From contig VWZF01007035.1 of assembly GCA_013396755.1 (NCBI GenBank), forward strand, positions 62,001 through 126,000: a stretch of 64,000 bases of DNA, written 5' to 3'. The stretch is from Sclerurus mexicanus. Taxonomy: Eukaryota; Chordata; Aves; Passeriformes; Furnariidae. Position numbers and translations under genes: made by a program. The notes under the pieces were generated by a model, which saw nothing but the letters and a program-made list of their open reading frames with translations, had not been told where the DNA came from and did no database searches. Positions 1 through 12,800 of the stretch are shown in pieces (the first letter of the stretch is position 1; each line of letters begins with the position of its first letter).

Positions 1-736
1 TTCCTCTCAGGGTTTCTTATTAACCCTTGGATTATTTGGGGACAGTTGGGAGCAGCATCAGAGGCTTGAGCTGGGGCTTTTTTAATCATATTTATTCCAC
101 ATGTATTAAAAAGAAGAGTGTCCACATCGCTGAAATGTCACCAAGCCCAGCAGGCTGTGGTGACATCAATGCCTTGGATGTACACAGGCACAGCTCCCCT
201 GGAGCCGGTCGGTGCAAATCAAACCAGCCTCCATTCAGCCGGCAATCCAGGCCTTGTAAGTGATACTCAAATCCAATTTATTAAAAACACATTTGTTTTT
301 CAAGCGCCCCGGATTCCTGATTAATCTCCAGCACTGTGGGTTATTTAATGCCGTAGGTTTCATTGTCATTTTTGATTTTCCACAGAGTGCTTGATTGATA
401 GAAGCTCTGGCGCGCCTGCTCTTCGAGCACATTGTTCTTGTCAAACAGCAACGTGCATCTTATTGATGAGGAGTCAGCGTGCCTTTTATAGATGGCAAAA
501 TCATCCTGCAAGCCTGGGGCCCATGTGCTGAGCATATGCCCGAGGAGGGAGGGGAAATTCCGTCGGGGAAGTTTGATATCGCAGAGGAGCTCCCGTGCCA
601 GAGGAGCAGCTGAATTCAGCTGCTGTGACAGACCCCAGCAAGCCGGGACTCAGACGGTGATCGGGGCGAGATGCTCTTTTTGGGTTTTGTGCTTCTGCAG
701 AACGGTGGGGAATCAAGGGGCTCGTAGGCAGAGTGC

Positions 737-768
737 AAATCAGGTTTAAATTAAATCAGGTTTAAATT
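737..768. repeat. 16-bp tandem pair
   Basis: Two exact head-to-tail copies of aaatcaggtttaaatt. Confidence 0.9.
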
Positions 769-2672
769 AAATTTTGTCTGGAGGGCGCTTGGGATTGGTT
801 TGGGGGATTGTTGGCTGCCCCCAGCGATGGGTGTGCAAATTGAGGGAGGAGGGGATAGAAGAGTCCTTTGGTTCATCCTGCTGCTTCCTGGGGGGTTTCA
901 ACCCGTGCCAAACCGCCTCCTGTGCCCCTTGAGAGCCAAATGCCCTCTGCTCCCTCAGGTAAGGGAGTGCAAGGTGCTTCTTATGGGAAGGGTGAGCTCT
1001 TGGGGCATGACGAGCAGAAGGGACAGTCTCTGTGCCCCTGTCTGGGTGACCTCGCAGCTCCACAGGCTGTGACACGGATTTAACCCATCGAGCTGCAAAT
1101 GCAAAGGTCAGGCGAGCTGGAAGTGGAGCCACAGTCCCAAGGAGGAGGAGGTTTCTCACATCCAGGGGTGCTTTAAGAGGAGTCACCTTGGAATACCCAT
1201 GGGCACCTTCACAGGTCTTCCAGCTAATGAAAAACAAGCCACAAAAGTAAATGTTTTCCTTTTGTCCTCTTAAGGATAAAGAGGAAGATAAAATCTTCTC
1301 ACTCTAATCCTCCACAATCAAATGAAGGACAGATGGGAATTAAATTCTTTATATTAGAACCTGGGAATGACATTGTTGACATTAGAACAGTGGGAAAGCA
1401 GAGCGTTAATGTTTTCTGCCTTTTCCTGCACTTCCAGCAGGATATTCCTCTGTAGGACCAGGGGCTTGGCAAGGCCAAGGGCTTTGCACAGAGGGACAGC
1501 ACAAAGGACAAGGGGAAAGGTGCAGGGGTGAGTCTGTCACACCCTCAGACCAGAGCCAAGTCCTCCTCATGGAGAGGGGCTGGGTGGGCTGTGCTGAAAG
1601 GAAATCACATGGAAGACACCCAGAGTGAGTTGTGGTGACAAGACAGTGCTGGGTGAAAGAGGGTTTTGTGATCAAAATCCTGAGAGTCAATCTGAATTCT
1701 TATGCCACAGCAAGTCCTCTTCATAGGGACTTTTCAACATTTGGTTTCTTTTCCACGGGTGGATCTATCCCATCTTGACTTCTGGCAGTTCTTTCCAAGC
1801 TCCAAGATGAAACTTGGCTGGTCAGGCTGAACACAGAGATGTTAAAATCTGTCACCTGCACTGCTCTCAGCAAGGGGAGGTGTGTGTTTGGGGAGCTGGA
1901 AAGCTGCTTTGCCTTCCCACTCTTGGGGCGTGGGAGGGATTTACTGCATCTTTTTGCCAAACAAGGGCTTTTTAGGAAGATGTCTGAGTCAAAACAAGAC
2001 AAATGGCTGGAAAAACTGACTACTTGTGGAAGAAAATGGCTTAAACCTCACCAGCTCCAGCCCAGCACCCTTGACTCGGGGCTCGGCTCCTGTGGGGAGA
2101 GTCTGAACTTCCCCTCATGGATCAGCCCCTTTCCACAGCAGCTTCAGGCTTTGACATGAGGTTGTGTAAATCTCCTGCTGAAGTTCCTGACTCTCCCAGC
2201 GCTGGTAAGGGAAGAACATTAATTACCTGAAAGTGTCTCTGCTCCACTGAGGCACAGCACTCGCCTACAGAGAGCTGATTTGCCAGGATGAAAGCCATTC
2301 CAGCACATCCCTTCCCTTCCTCTTTGCCGTTAGCCACGCTCCTTAAAAAATCCCCCCGCACCCTTCAGCGTAAACCCCCCCAAACTTTTAGATTAATCAA
2401 GATATAAATTGCACTCCTGGGAGGGAAAATGTCTCTATGTCTCAAAAAATAAATACCCACACACTTGCTACTGTGCTGCAGTCCAGTGTCTGAGCTTCGA
2501 GAGGCACTGAGCTAAGACCCACCAGATTGTCTCCTCTTAAACCGAGACACAGTGATGCATCAAACATGCAAATCTGCTCTGGTGCTGCAGCTCCTTTCTA
2601 GGATATTTGCCCAAGGGAGCAGAGCAGCTGCTGCCAGAGCTTTGATAGTTTTAGCCCAGAAAATCTATTATT

Positions 2673-2675
<3 letters not shown>

Positions 2676-2706
<31 letters not shown>
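2676..2706. repeat. (AC)n microsatellite
   Basis: An uninterrupted AC dinucleotide run of 31 bases, likely length-polymorphic. Confidence 0.97.
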
Positions 2707-2709
<3 letters not shown>

Positions 2710-2862
2710 TCAAGGACTACTGTGGCTTCAAAGTTGTGCAAGGATATTCCAGTCTAGTCAAACGGGGGAGGAATCGCCAGCTGAAGCAGCAGGGTATGAT
2801 GTGAGTCAGCTTTAGAGTGTGATGCCACTCCCAGGTGTCAAGAGGAAAGATGGAGAGAGCCT

Positions 2863-3120
2863 TCGGACAAGGGCCTGGAGGGGAATGGCTTCAAACTGGC
2901 AGAGAGCAGGTTTAGATTGGGTATTAGGATTCAATTCTTCCCTGTGAGGGTGGGCAGGCCCTGGCACAGGTTGGGCAGAGAAGCTGTAGCTGCCTCTGGA
3001 CCCCTGGGAGTGTCCAAGGCCAGGTTGGACAGTGCAAGGTGTCCCTGTCCATGGCAGGGGGTCAGAACAAGATGATTTTTAAGGTCCTTTCCAAGCCAAC
3101 CCATTCTGTGACTCTGTGTT
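2863..3120 (+). mobile_element. CR1 LINE fragment, 3' end
   Basis: It reads ggcctggaggggaatggctt near its left end and aaggtcctttccaagccaac with attctgtgactctg at its right end, the CR1 3' UTR in sense orientation. Confidence 0.85.
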
Positions 3121-3126
3121 CTGTGG

Positions 3127-3225
3127 TGGCTCTGGGCAGCCTGTTCCATGCCTGACCACCCTTTTTCCCTGGTGAAGTTTTTCCCAGCATCCAAACTAAC
3201 CCCCTGCCCCCTAAACCTTCTGCAC
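3127..3225 (-). mobile_element. CR1 LINE fragment
   Basis: The sequence gggcagcctgttccatgcct followed by a pyrimidine-rich stretch matches CR1 read antisense. It abuts a sense copy tail to tail. Confidence 0.65.
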
Positions 3226-3311
3226 ATTTTCTTAGAGGAAACACCTCTGCGTCTGCCCAGGCACAGTTCAGGTGCAGAGCTCATACCTGGAGATAACACA
3301 AAGGCACCCAG

Positions 3312-3372
3312 AGGTGTCACAGGATGGTCGAGGTGGGAAGAGACCTCAGGATATCGTCCCACCCAACCCCGG
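3312..3372 (-). mobile_element. CR1 LINE fragment, 3' tip
   Basis: The sequence aggtgggaagagacctcagg is the antisense CR1 3' end, diverged. Confidence 0.6.
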
Positions 3373-4015
3373 GATGTGAAGTAATGAAGGAGCATTGGAA
3401 GTCTGGCTGAGGGGACAATCACATCCCCGTGTCCTTGGTCACACTAATGTGTGCTGAAGTCCCCAAATAATCAGTGCTCACAAGGAGCTGCAGGGCTGGG
3501 GAAGCAGCTCCGGGTGTGCAGCACTCGAGGAGACTGTGAGACCTCACAGCACAAAGGAGAATTAATTAAAAGCCTTGGGTCCTTCCTAAACAGGACACAC
3601 GAGGCTGGACTCGTCCTGAAAAAGCTTTCTGACATTCTGATGCATCCTTTTTAATTCATCAATAAAACCCTATTTATTTGATCATCCGAATTTCCCTGAA
3701 ATTCTGATTTCCCCAGAGCATCTTGCTAAGAGTGCAAAACTAAAAGGGAAAAAGAAAAAAGAACAAGAAAGGAGAAAGCATTCGTTCTTTTCTCTTTAAT
3801 GAGTTCATTTGCTGGCGTTCAACTCACAGATTTGCTATTAATGTTAAATTAGCTGGTTAAATTAGCTAATTATGTAAAATGTGTACAATACTGTCCATTT
3901 GGGACGAGCGGGGAAGAAGAGCTACTCAGCTAAACTGGGGAGGAAGCTGCTTTTTACACCAAATAAATTAGAAATACTGGAAACATTCAGATAAATCAGT
4001 GACATCTGTCCAGTA

Positions 4016-4137
4016 CCATGAGTGTCCAATGTCTGAGCAACCTGGGCTAGTGGGAGGTGTCCCTGCCCATGGCAGGGGGGTGGGATGAGGTGATCTTTGA
4101 GGTCCCTTCCAACCCCAAACGTTCTGTGATTCTCTGA
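4016..4137 (+). mobile_element. CR1 LINE fragment, 3' end
   Basis: It contains ggtgtccctgcccatggcag and ends ggtcccttccaaccccaaac, ttctgtgattct. Confidence 0.9.
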
Positions 4138-4351
4138 AGGAGCAGGCCATGAGTTTCCCAGGGAGATGGATTCATGCATTATGTATTTTTACATTTTAAC
4201 ACGAATAGCTGCAGACCGTGTATGTTTGCACTTACTTTATCCATGTCAGTAACCGGGAGAGTCCTTGTTAGGCTGGAGTCATGGGACATTCTGGAATTCT
4301 GCATTGTCTTCCTGGCTCTGCCACCCCACAGTGGCTTGAACTTGGGAAGGT

Positions 4352-4850
4352 CACAGAAGCACAGAATCAGTAAAGGTGGAAAAGACCTCCAAGAGCATCA
4401 AGTCCAGCCTTTGACTAAACGCCCCCACGACCACTAAACCATATTGCAAAGTGCCACATCTGTGCTTGTGTTTTTGAACGCTCCACCACTGCCCTGGGCA
4501 ACCTGTGCCAGGGATGGACAACCCTTTCAGGGAAGAAATTTTCCACAGTGTCCAATCTAAGCCAATCCTGATACAGTTTGAGGCCATTCCCTCTCGTGCT
4601 GTCCCTGTTCCCTGGGAGCAGAGCCCGACCCCCCCGGCTCCCCCTCCTGTCCCAGAGAGCCACAAGGTGCCCCCTGAGCCTCCTTTTCTCCAGGCTCAGC
4701 CCCCCCAGCTCCCTCAGCCCCTCCTGCTGCTCCAGCCCCTTCCCAGCTCCCTTCCCTGCCCTGCCCACGCTCCAGCCCCTCGGGGTCTCCCCAAAATTGC
4801 CCCAGCATTCCAGGTGTGGCTTCACCAGTGCTGAGGACAGAGGGATAATG
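4352..4850 (-). mobile_element. CR1 LINE fragment, about 500 bp
   Basis: It starts with cacagaatcagtaaaggtgg and the antisense 3' tail (aagacctccaagagcatcaa), runs through gggcaacctgtgccagggat and ends in the C-rich antisense of the last ORF2 codons and linker (ctccagcccctcggggtctc). It is diverged at the 3' end, so relatively old. Confidence 0.9.
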
Positions 4851-6195
4851 GATATGGTGTACATGGGGGAAATTGGTCTCTTAAAGCTCAAGAAGTTCCC
4901 TCTAAAGTGCACAAAGAGTATTGACAGAGCAGCTGGAAGGGCTTTTTATCTTGGGCAAGTGGAGCCAGATGCAAGCTGATGTAATTGTTGGAGTCAACAA
5001 GCTGCTGGGAATGACTCACGGCATCCCCCTGTGCCTTTGCATTCAGGCATGATACAGAGATTTCTTTGAGTGGCACTTGTTGACATTTTAGCATAAATTT
5101 GCCCGTTTTCATGCCAGCAGAGCTCATTAAAAACCGATATTGATACACCGTTGGGGCACCTTGCTCGGGATGCAAACTCAATTTCTCCTGGTTGCCGGAG
5201 CCTGTTGAGCAAACATATGTCATGGCCTTTGAATCTGAAGCTGGCAGATGTCTAATTGACCTGAATAAATTTCCAGCCTACACCAGAATGGGTCACTGGA
5301 AGGTCTTAGAATCCCCCACCAAATTTCAGTCAGAACTAATGAGACGAACAAGTGAATGCAGAGACGGGTTATGTGATGCAGCATTTGCTGGGAAGCTTCA
5401 CATCTAGAACCACGGGAGATGAATTCCAACCAAGTTTTCCTCTTCCTGGAGCTCCAGAGGACTTTGCTGGATGCAGGGCAGGGAACAGGTTGAGGCAGAG
5501 CTGTTTAAGAAGCAGTTTGAGTGGATACCATTGCACCTAAAGGTATGGGAGGTTTCTCTCTCCAGAGGGAATGGTCCTAGTTTGGGAGAAGATACTGAGA
5601 ATAGACATGCCATGAAATGAAGTTTCATCCAAGATCTGAGCCACAAAGCCACTGAACCCTGGAGGACAGAAGTGCTTTGCTAGGAATGAGCTGTGTGCCC
5701 TTGGAGAAGAGCCAGAAACAGTCACACCCCAAATAATTCTGTGCCTTGGGCTCCCTCTTCCAGCTCCCTGCTGGCCTGATGGAATGTGTCCTCCCATTTC
5801 AGAATGCTGGAATGCAGATGGAGGTGGAACTTACACCACAACACTTGCCAAAGCAGCAGGGCAGTGTCGAGCTGTAATGTCAGACGGGGTGGAACAATTT
5901 TGGATGCTGTTGTGCAAGGGAGGACCTGGATCCTGTGTATGAGGAGACAGTGCGTGAAGGCATTTTCAGCTGCACCTTTGGGAACCACAGAGAGGAACAC
6001 AAAGAATTACGAGGGACTGGAGCATCACACCTTCCCCTAAGCACACCCACCAGCCGTAGATCACGCAGTGTCAGCGCCCTTGTGCAAACCCACAACGCTT
6101 TTGCTGCTTGCCTCCAAGAGTTTATGGCCCCCATCAGTGTCTCAAGGCACAAAGTCAGGACTTCTTGAAGGTGCTGTCCAGGGCGGCGCTTCTCT

Positions 6196-6711
6196 CCTTG
6201 TCACCAGTCCCACCCCCTGCCATGGGCAGGGACACCTTCCACCAGCCCAGGTTGCTCCAAGCCCTGTCCAACCTGGCTGTGGACACTGCCAGGGATCCAG
6301 GGGCAGCCACAGCTTCTCTGGGCAACTTGTGCCAGGGCCTTCCCACCTCCCAGGGAAGGATTTCTCCCCAATATTCCATTTATCCTTGCCCTCTGGCAGT
6401 GGGAAGCCATTCCCCCTGTGTCCTGCCACTCCAGGCCCTTGGAAATAGTCTCCCTCCACTTTTCTTGCAAGCTCCCTTCAGGTCACCACAATTAGGTCAC
6501 CCTGAAACCTTCTCTTTTCCAGGCTGAACAATCCCAGTGCTCTGAGCCTTTCCTCGTGGAGAGCTGCTCCATCCCTCTGATCAGCTTGGTGGCTTCCTCT
6601 GGACTTGTCCATGTCCTTCAGTGCTGGGGACCCCCGGACACAGCACTCATGGAAGGTGTCACAAGAGCAGAGCAGAGGGACAGAACCGCCTCCCTTGTAT
6701 CTTTTGATACA
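6196..6711 (-). mobile_element. CR1 LINE fragment, about 500 bp
   Basis: It reads ccctgccatgggcagggaca, ggttgctccaagccctgtcc, then ttctcttttccaggctgaac and an antisense 5' part to about 6700. Its extreme 3' tail is missing. Bases from 6356 on are repeated exactly after the N at 6712. Confidence 0.9.
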
Positions 6712-6712
6712 N

Positions 6713-7068
6713 AAGGATTTCTCCCCAATATTCCATTTATCCTTGCCCTCTGGCAGTGGGAAGCCATTCCCCCTGTGTCCTGCCACTCCAGGCCCTTGGA
6801 AATAGTCTCCCTCCACTTTTCTTGCAAGCTCCCTTCAGGTCACCACAATTAGGTCACCCTGAAACCTTCTCTTTTCCAGGCTGAACAATCCCAGTGCTCT
6901 GAGCCTTTCCTCGTGGAGAGCTGCTCCATCCCTCTGATCAGCTTGGTGGCTTCCTCTGGACTTGTCCATGTCCTTCAGTGCTGGGGACCCCCGGACACAG
7001 CACTCATGGAAGGTGTCACAAGAGCAGAGCAGAGGGACAGAACCGCCTCCCTTGTATCTTTTGATACA
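6713..7068. repeat. Exact second copy of 6356-6711, probable assembly duplication
   Basis: Compared line by line, 6713-7068 appears identical to 6356-6711 (offset 357). The two are separated by a single N at 6712. A perfect direct copy across a gap character is the mark of overlapping contig ends that were not merged. It contains the 5' two thirds of the antisense CR1 fragment and should probably be collapsed. Confidence 0.93.
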
Positions 7069-10000
7069 AGAGCTTGTTGGAAATAAGAGTTTCCACTCAA
7101 TATTTCTTGCTGCCAGCAGTGATTTGTGCTGAAAGGCCTAAAGGAGATCTTTAATTGATGCTTTTTATTAGTTTCAGTGTAGACAACACTCACAGACAAG
7201 GGCCTGTTCATAGTAGACCACAAGCACTCTGTAAATACCCAACAAATGTGCCAAACTGGTCATAACTGAGAAACTGATGAACATCTGAAGCACTTATTGG
7301 TTGGATACACACTCTGAAAATTTAAGATTTATATCATGTTTAAAAACATCCTGCTTTGGGACCTTCACCTTCCAAGGAACTCACCCAAGTCATTATATTT
7401 TACCAGACAATGTGATTTTAGAGGGGTAAAATGTATTCCCTTCCCACCACCATGGCCCTCGAGCACATCTGTCTGTCTGTTTTACTGGGCTGCATCAGTG
7501 AAGATGAGTTTTATCCCACAACGAGTTACAGACTGGCTTGTGCTGAGGGAAGGCGCATTGAGTCCCTTGTCCTCTCAACACTCACATGGGGGAACAACTC
7601 TCAATCCAACTGTACAGGTAGAACAGGTGCACGGCAAGAGAGAAGCCCAGTTTCAAGGAAATAAGTGGAAAAATCAAAGGAAATAAGTAAAGGTGGAGAA
7701 ATGAATGTATGGAGCAATTTAGGTTTGTGCTTCAGGGGCCATAAAGCATCAGCACCCAAGGAAGGAGGAGTCCTGCCCTTGAGGAGACGTGGGATGGATG
7801 GTGAGGATGATGCGGAAGCAGGGAACGACTGGAGCAGCGTCTCACTGAACGCAGGGTACTCTGCTTTAATAAAGGAGGAGCTTTTGTCAAATGCCTTCAG
7901 GTTCAAATGAAGGTGATCTGCCATTCCATCTGAGTTTTGCTTTCTGTTGCAGGGGCTGCTGACTGAAGCAGGGAGAAACGGCCTGCTGGGAAAATTCGCC
8001 TCCACTTTTGGCCACAAAGCCTGAGAGCTTCCCCGCGAGCTGCCCTTGGGAAATGCAATCAGACCCTGGCTTCCAAAGCAGAAAGGAAAACCGGGAGGCT
8101 GACAGAAATCTTCCAGGCTGGAGCAGGGAATCCGGGAGCCGGGACAAGGGGAATGTGTGTTTTGTGTTCCCTGCATCGTTGCTGCTTTAGATGTGCCAAT
8201 CCCCCAGGGCTCCTCGCGATGCAGACGCTGCACCGAGATCCAGCAAAGCCCATCACATTCACAGGGGCTCAGGAGAGATGTCCCAGCAAGACAGTGATGT
8301 AATAACTACCCAGCAATGCGTCTGCCAAAAGAGAGGCCCTTAGCTAAACTCTGGGCACCAGGGCATCTCTCTGCAGAAAGCTTCACTTATTACTTTCTTA
8401 AAATCCTTATTACATTTACAGCTCTATAAAAGCTGAGTAATTACCGTCTGCAATTACCTCTTGGCGCCAGCTTGATTAATGTCCCTTACACCGATTGCTT
8501 TTTGAACTGGTGGAGAGAAAAGATGATCTGGGTCAAGTCTATAAATGACTTTTTCAATGCCTTGTTAAGCTGAGAAGTGGGGACTTGTGTTTTCAGGGAA
8601 GGGTCAACACTCGAGTGCTCTGAGACGTGGACTGGAGGGACTGGTGGGAGCGAGGCTCCAAAATTTGGGTGATCCAGTGGCTCAGCCATTCCCAGTGGTT
8701 GGTTCTTTCCTTTTCCCTGCAAACTCCCTTGCTCTAAACCCCTGGCTCTGAGGCTGGAGAGCTGGCACTAAGTGGGAGGATCAATGGTTGTCTGTTCTGG
8801 CTTTAATAATTAAAGCTATTGAGCCATAATGTCTTGGATCAACAAACAGGGCTAACAGGTCACTCTTCCTGGCCTTGTAAATTGATTATTTTGCAACAGA
8901 CAATATGAGGGTCAGGGGGTTTGCCTGACCTGCTCTCTCAGGTCTGGGTATAAATAACCACTGATTGGGACCATCTGGCCAGGGTTTGGCTCAAGCCATT
9001 CATTATTCCCAGCATGAAAACACTTTCCTCCTCTGGCAGAAGTGAGTGGTGTGTTGGTGCTGAGCTTTCATCCCCCTGGAGCAGGACCCTGCACCGTGGA
9101 ACGGGACAGCAAACAGGATTTGCTGCTGGTGGAGCTGGCTGCTACCTCAGGATGTGATATCTCAATATAATCCTGAATTGTCTCTTTTGGCCCAAGTCAT
9201 TTTGGGACCCGAGTGCTGTCAGTAGCTGGGCAAATGCTTTGGGGAAATATCAGCTGCTCATCTCCTGCTTCAGCACCCAGTATTGACACTGAGGCAAACA
9301 GGAATTGGCTGAATTGTTAGGGAATGATCTGGGAGTGGGTAAGAAGGAAGGTGGGAGAGGACCATGGCCACTTGACCAGCACTGGAGATGCTCCTAAAAG
9401 ACTCCACCTGTCCTATGAAATCTGTCTCTGCCACTTGGCCTCCTGCCCCACGGAGCCCCTTTCCTGCCCCCTTGGTACTTGGCCAGTGCGGGGAGGAAGG
9501 CTAAGCCAAGCCTAAAAGAGCAGCATTAAGTCTCCTGGAGGGTTCCTTCCCTCGACACAGCCAGGAGTGATGCATGGACCACTTCCAGAATCCAGGCTGA
9601 GTAATTCCCTCACACCAAAATCATTCCTTATAAAACCAGCCAAGTACTTGACTTCCTGATCCAGGTTTTTTTGGGGACCCACCTCTTCTCCAAAGGCTTC
9701 CACACTGCTGGTCCTGTGCTGCAGGGCCTCACAAGGGTCAGTCTGTCCTCTGTGGGGCAGCCACACGTGGATACCTCCAGCTAAGGACTCCACAGTCTTC
9801 TGCCAGATGATTGTTGGTGTCACTTGACTGAAGACCTTCAAAGAAACCAAGCTGAAATGCTCCTGTTTTAACCCCTAGAGCCAATTACCACCAGCACTAA
9901 TTGGGGGGATCCTGTGAGCTCAACACCCCGGCATTTCTGCTCTGTCTCAGGCAGGGTTTGCAACTGGCTCTGAGCATCCCCCTGTGGATGCTGCCCCCCT

Positions 10001-11249
10001 CTCTGCCCCCCAACACCAAAACTCTCCTCTCTACATGGTCTCCAGCCACTCCCTGAGGGCAGCACAAACGTTTTCACTCTCCTACAAGCCTTGCAGACAC
10101 ATTCCAAACCCCTGTCCCTTCCTCTTGCCTGTTTCCATGTGGCAGAAGATCAGCCTGAAGACTCTCTGTAATTGCTGAGGATCAGTGTTGTTTTGTAAAG
10201 CCCAATCCACATCCAAGTTGCCAAAGGCCTTCTTTGCATGGAGGATTTTCAAGCAGAAACAATCTTGCAGTAAAATAATCCCCAAAACATTATTTCGTGC
10301 ATGAGTTTTATTCTGTTATAATCTCACCTGTTTATATTTTGACAGTCGGGTTCTTGATGTTTCACTCAAAGCTCCTGTGCTCTGACAATGTTCTCCTTCC
10401 TTCATCAGACCCCCAGTGACACTTTTCTAATCAAGGTTTTCTGCATCCCTCCTTCTCAGCCTGAATTTTCCCTCTTTTCCTTTGATAGATGTATGAGTTT
10501 GGAATACTGGAATTTTGCATGCCAGATCTTGATTTCTTTTTTAGTTTTTAAATAACTTGTTTTGCTCTTTTTGACATCTTGGGTGGGTTTTGCAATTCAA
10601 GAAAATGATTTCCCTCTCCTGAGCCCTTCCAGAGTTCAGGGTGGGTTTGGGTGGTTCCCAGGAGGGAAGGGCTTTGAAGCACCACTCAAGGCAAGCCAGG
10701 GATGAGCCCTCTAATCCCTGTGCCACCACCACGGGAGAGCCGAGCAGCTGGGGGCAGAATGGAAACCCAGGCTAAGAGTGAAGCCAAACAGTGGGAAAAC
10801 CCTCTGGATTTGGTTTTCCTGCTGCAACACGTTGATTTGCAGTTCCAGGAGCGGTGGGTATAAAATGCTCATGGATATTCCAGCCCCTCTTCCCTCCGTG
10901 GCAGCAGGGGAGGGTTGTCTTTGTAAGGACTGAAGGCAGAAATACACTGAGGAATATTTGTACCCCCATGGCTCTTCCTGCCATCACATTCCAGCAACTT
11001 CTGGATCCTCTGAACTAAAAGCACTCCAGACAAATGGTTTCTTGCTGAAAAGGCTGCAGCATTTCTCCAAAGGTTCCAGAATTTACTGAGCTTGTAATGA
11101 CTGCAGCCAGTGGCCGAGACTGTGGCTGAGTGATCAAGATGTTCATAACCCAGGGCTATGCACTTATTGCTTCTTCCCTTGGAAAAATGAAAGTGTGTTT
11201 TATCCCCTCTGCTTCCTTTCTACATTGTTGAGAAAAGCACACAACAAAN

Positions 11250-11450
11250 GGGATTGCTGGCTGGGAGGGTGGGCAGGGGCTGGGCTGGATTGCCCAGAGA
11301 AGCTGTGGCTGCCCCTGGATCCATCCCTGGCAGTGCCCAAGGCCAGGCTGGAGCACCCTGGCACACTGGGAGGTGTCCCTGCCCATGGCAGGGGTGGCAC
11401 TGGATGCTTTTTAAGGTCCCTTCCCACCCAAACTGTTCTAAAATTCAGTA
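11250..11450 (+). mobile_element. CR1 LINE fragment, 3' end, cut at an N
   Basis: It begins gggattgctggctgggaggg directly after the N at 11249 and ends aaggtcccttcccacccaaa. More of the element may be missing at the N. Confidence 0.9.
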
Positions 11451-11792
11451 TTAAAATTCAGAGAAATTCACAGCCAGACTGTCAAGTCACATGCATTGGT
11501 TATGAGATGTAAAATTTGCCTCCTGACTCCTGTTCCTGCAAATCCAGGTCTAAATTTCACGCAGTTTTAATAAGGGCCCAAATTTTCTGTGACTATCCAG
11601 GACACCAGAATAGGCTCTTGCATCCTGGAGGAGGAATACACATGACGTGAAGGCCTTGCAATGGCTAATTCACCCCTCAATGATCTTCACACCTCACAAA
11701 CCCAGACCCCACAGCTGCATGGAGGAGTTTGCAGGCTCAGGGACAGCAGGTGGAGAGGTCTGGAGATCTTCTGGCATGGTAAAATCAAATCA

Positions 11793-11915
11793 TCAAATCA
11801 TAAAATCATAGAATGGTTTGGATGGGAAGGGACCTTCAAGGTCATTTCGTTCCAAACCCTGCCACGGGCAGGGACACCTCCCAGTGTCCCAGGGTGCTCC
11901 AGCCTGGCCTCTCCT
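11793..11915 (-). mobile_element. CR1 LINE fragment, 3' end
   Basis: It starts aaatcatagaatggtttgga and carries gccacgggcagggacacctc, the antisense CR1 3' end. Confidence 0.9.
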
Positions 11916-12743
11916 TGCCATGTGAATTTGTTGGAAAGGATGAGCCAAGTGGTTCCGCCTCCCCCTCAGTGCCAGCAGGACTTCTGGGACTTCCTTCTCT
12001 ACCCAGCCCTCTTTTTCCCCAAACTGTAGGAACTTACAGGCTCAGGTACCACCTGAGGCAAGAGTTGATGCCCAGCAAATCCACAAGTCGTAACACAGGG
12101 AACTTAATGGATCTGGGTTAAAATAAGATAAATAATAAATAGGGTTAAAATAAGATGGGAACTACGAAATCCTTCCAGAATGTCTGGGGAAAAAACATCC
12201 AGAATTAAAGATGGGAGGGGTGGCTTTTGTCTCTCTTTTCCTGAGGTTTCCCAGGGTTCCAAAGGAGCACAAGGCAAAGATTTTAACTCCAACCAGCACC
12301 CCTTCACCTGAGGATCTGGAAGACACCTCTGGACAGCTGGCTGTGGGACATCCAGTGGGAAGTTTGTCTGAGCCATGGAAGGCACCATTGGTGAGGCACA
12401 TTTAGGCTTCCTAAGCCCAAGGTTTTGTGTACCTGCAAGACTCAAAAATGATGGAAAAAAAAGATATTTCTCCTACATGTATTGCCACTGCTAGAAAATT
12501 CTCTCTTTGAACAAAAGTCTCATGGAAAAATATATCCAGGCTTTGCTGAGGAGGCTGTTGGAGCTCCTGGAAGGTGCTCTGGGGCTCAGGAAACTGTGTT
12601 AAGGCATAACTGGATTGGGAAGTTGCTCCACCACCTTGAAATGTACTGTTTTCCATGGAATCAGTCGAGTAACAAAACAAGCCACGCTGAAAGATTATTC
12701 CATGGGATCATTACAGGTTGTCCATCCCTTTTTCTGACCTGAA

Positions 12744-12800
12744 TAGAATCACACAATTATTCAGGTTGGAAAAGACCTCCAAGGTCTGAGCCAGGTCACC
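12744..12800 (-). mobile_element. CR1 LINE fragment, 3' tip
   Basis: The sequence caggttggaaaagacctcca after agaatcacac is the antisense CR1 tail; it fades quickly. Confidence 0.65.

Larger units (their letters stand above)
1..6195. other. Intergenic sequence upstream of EXOC4, distal part
   Basis: I find no convincing coding exon on either strand; the open frames are short and unlike known proteins. The block holds the 16-bp tandem pair at 737-768, the (AC)n tract at 2676-2706 and five CR1 fragments between 2.86 and 4.85 kb. The stretch at about 4980-5215 is free of recognised repeats and could be a conserved element, but this cannot be judged from one sequence. Confidence 0.6.

Noticed and set aside
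4415..4912. Several overlapping open frames at 4.4-4.9 kb, both strands
   Set aside because: They are CR1 sequence read in different frames, and no reverse transcriptase domain is present.
7601..8233. 210-codon minus-strand open frame upstream of EXOC4
   Set aside because: Low-complexity Ser/Pro/Leu composition, no recognisable domain, no splice or promoter context.
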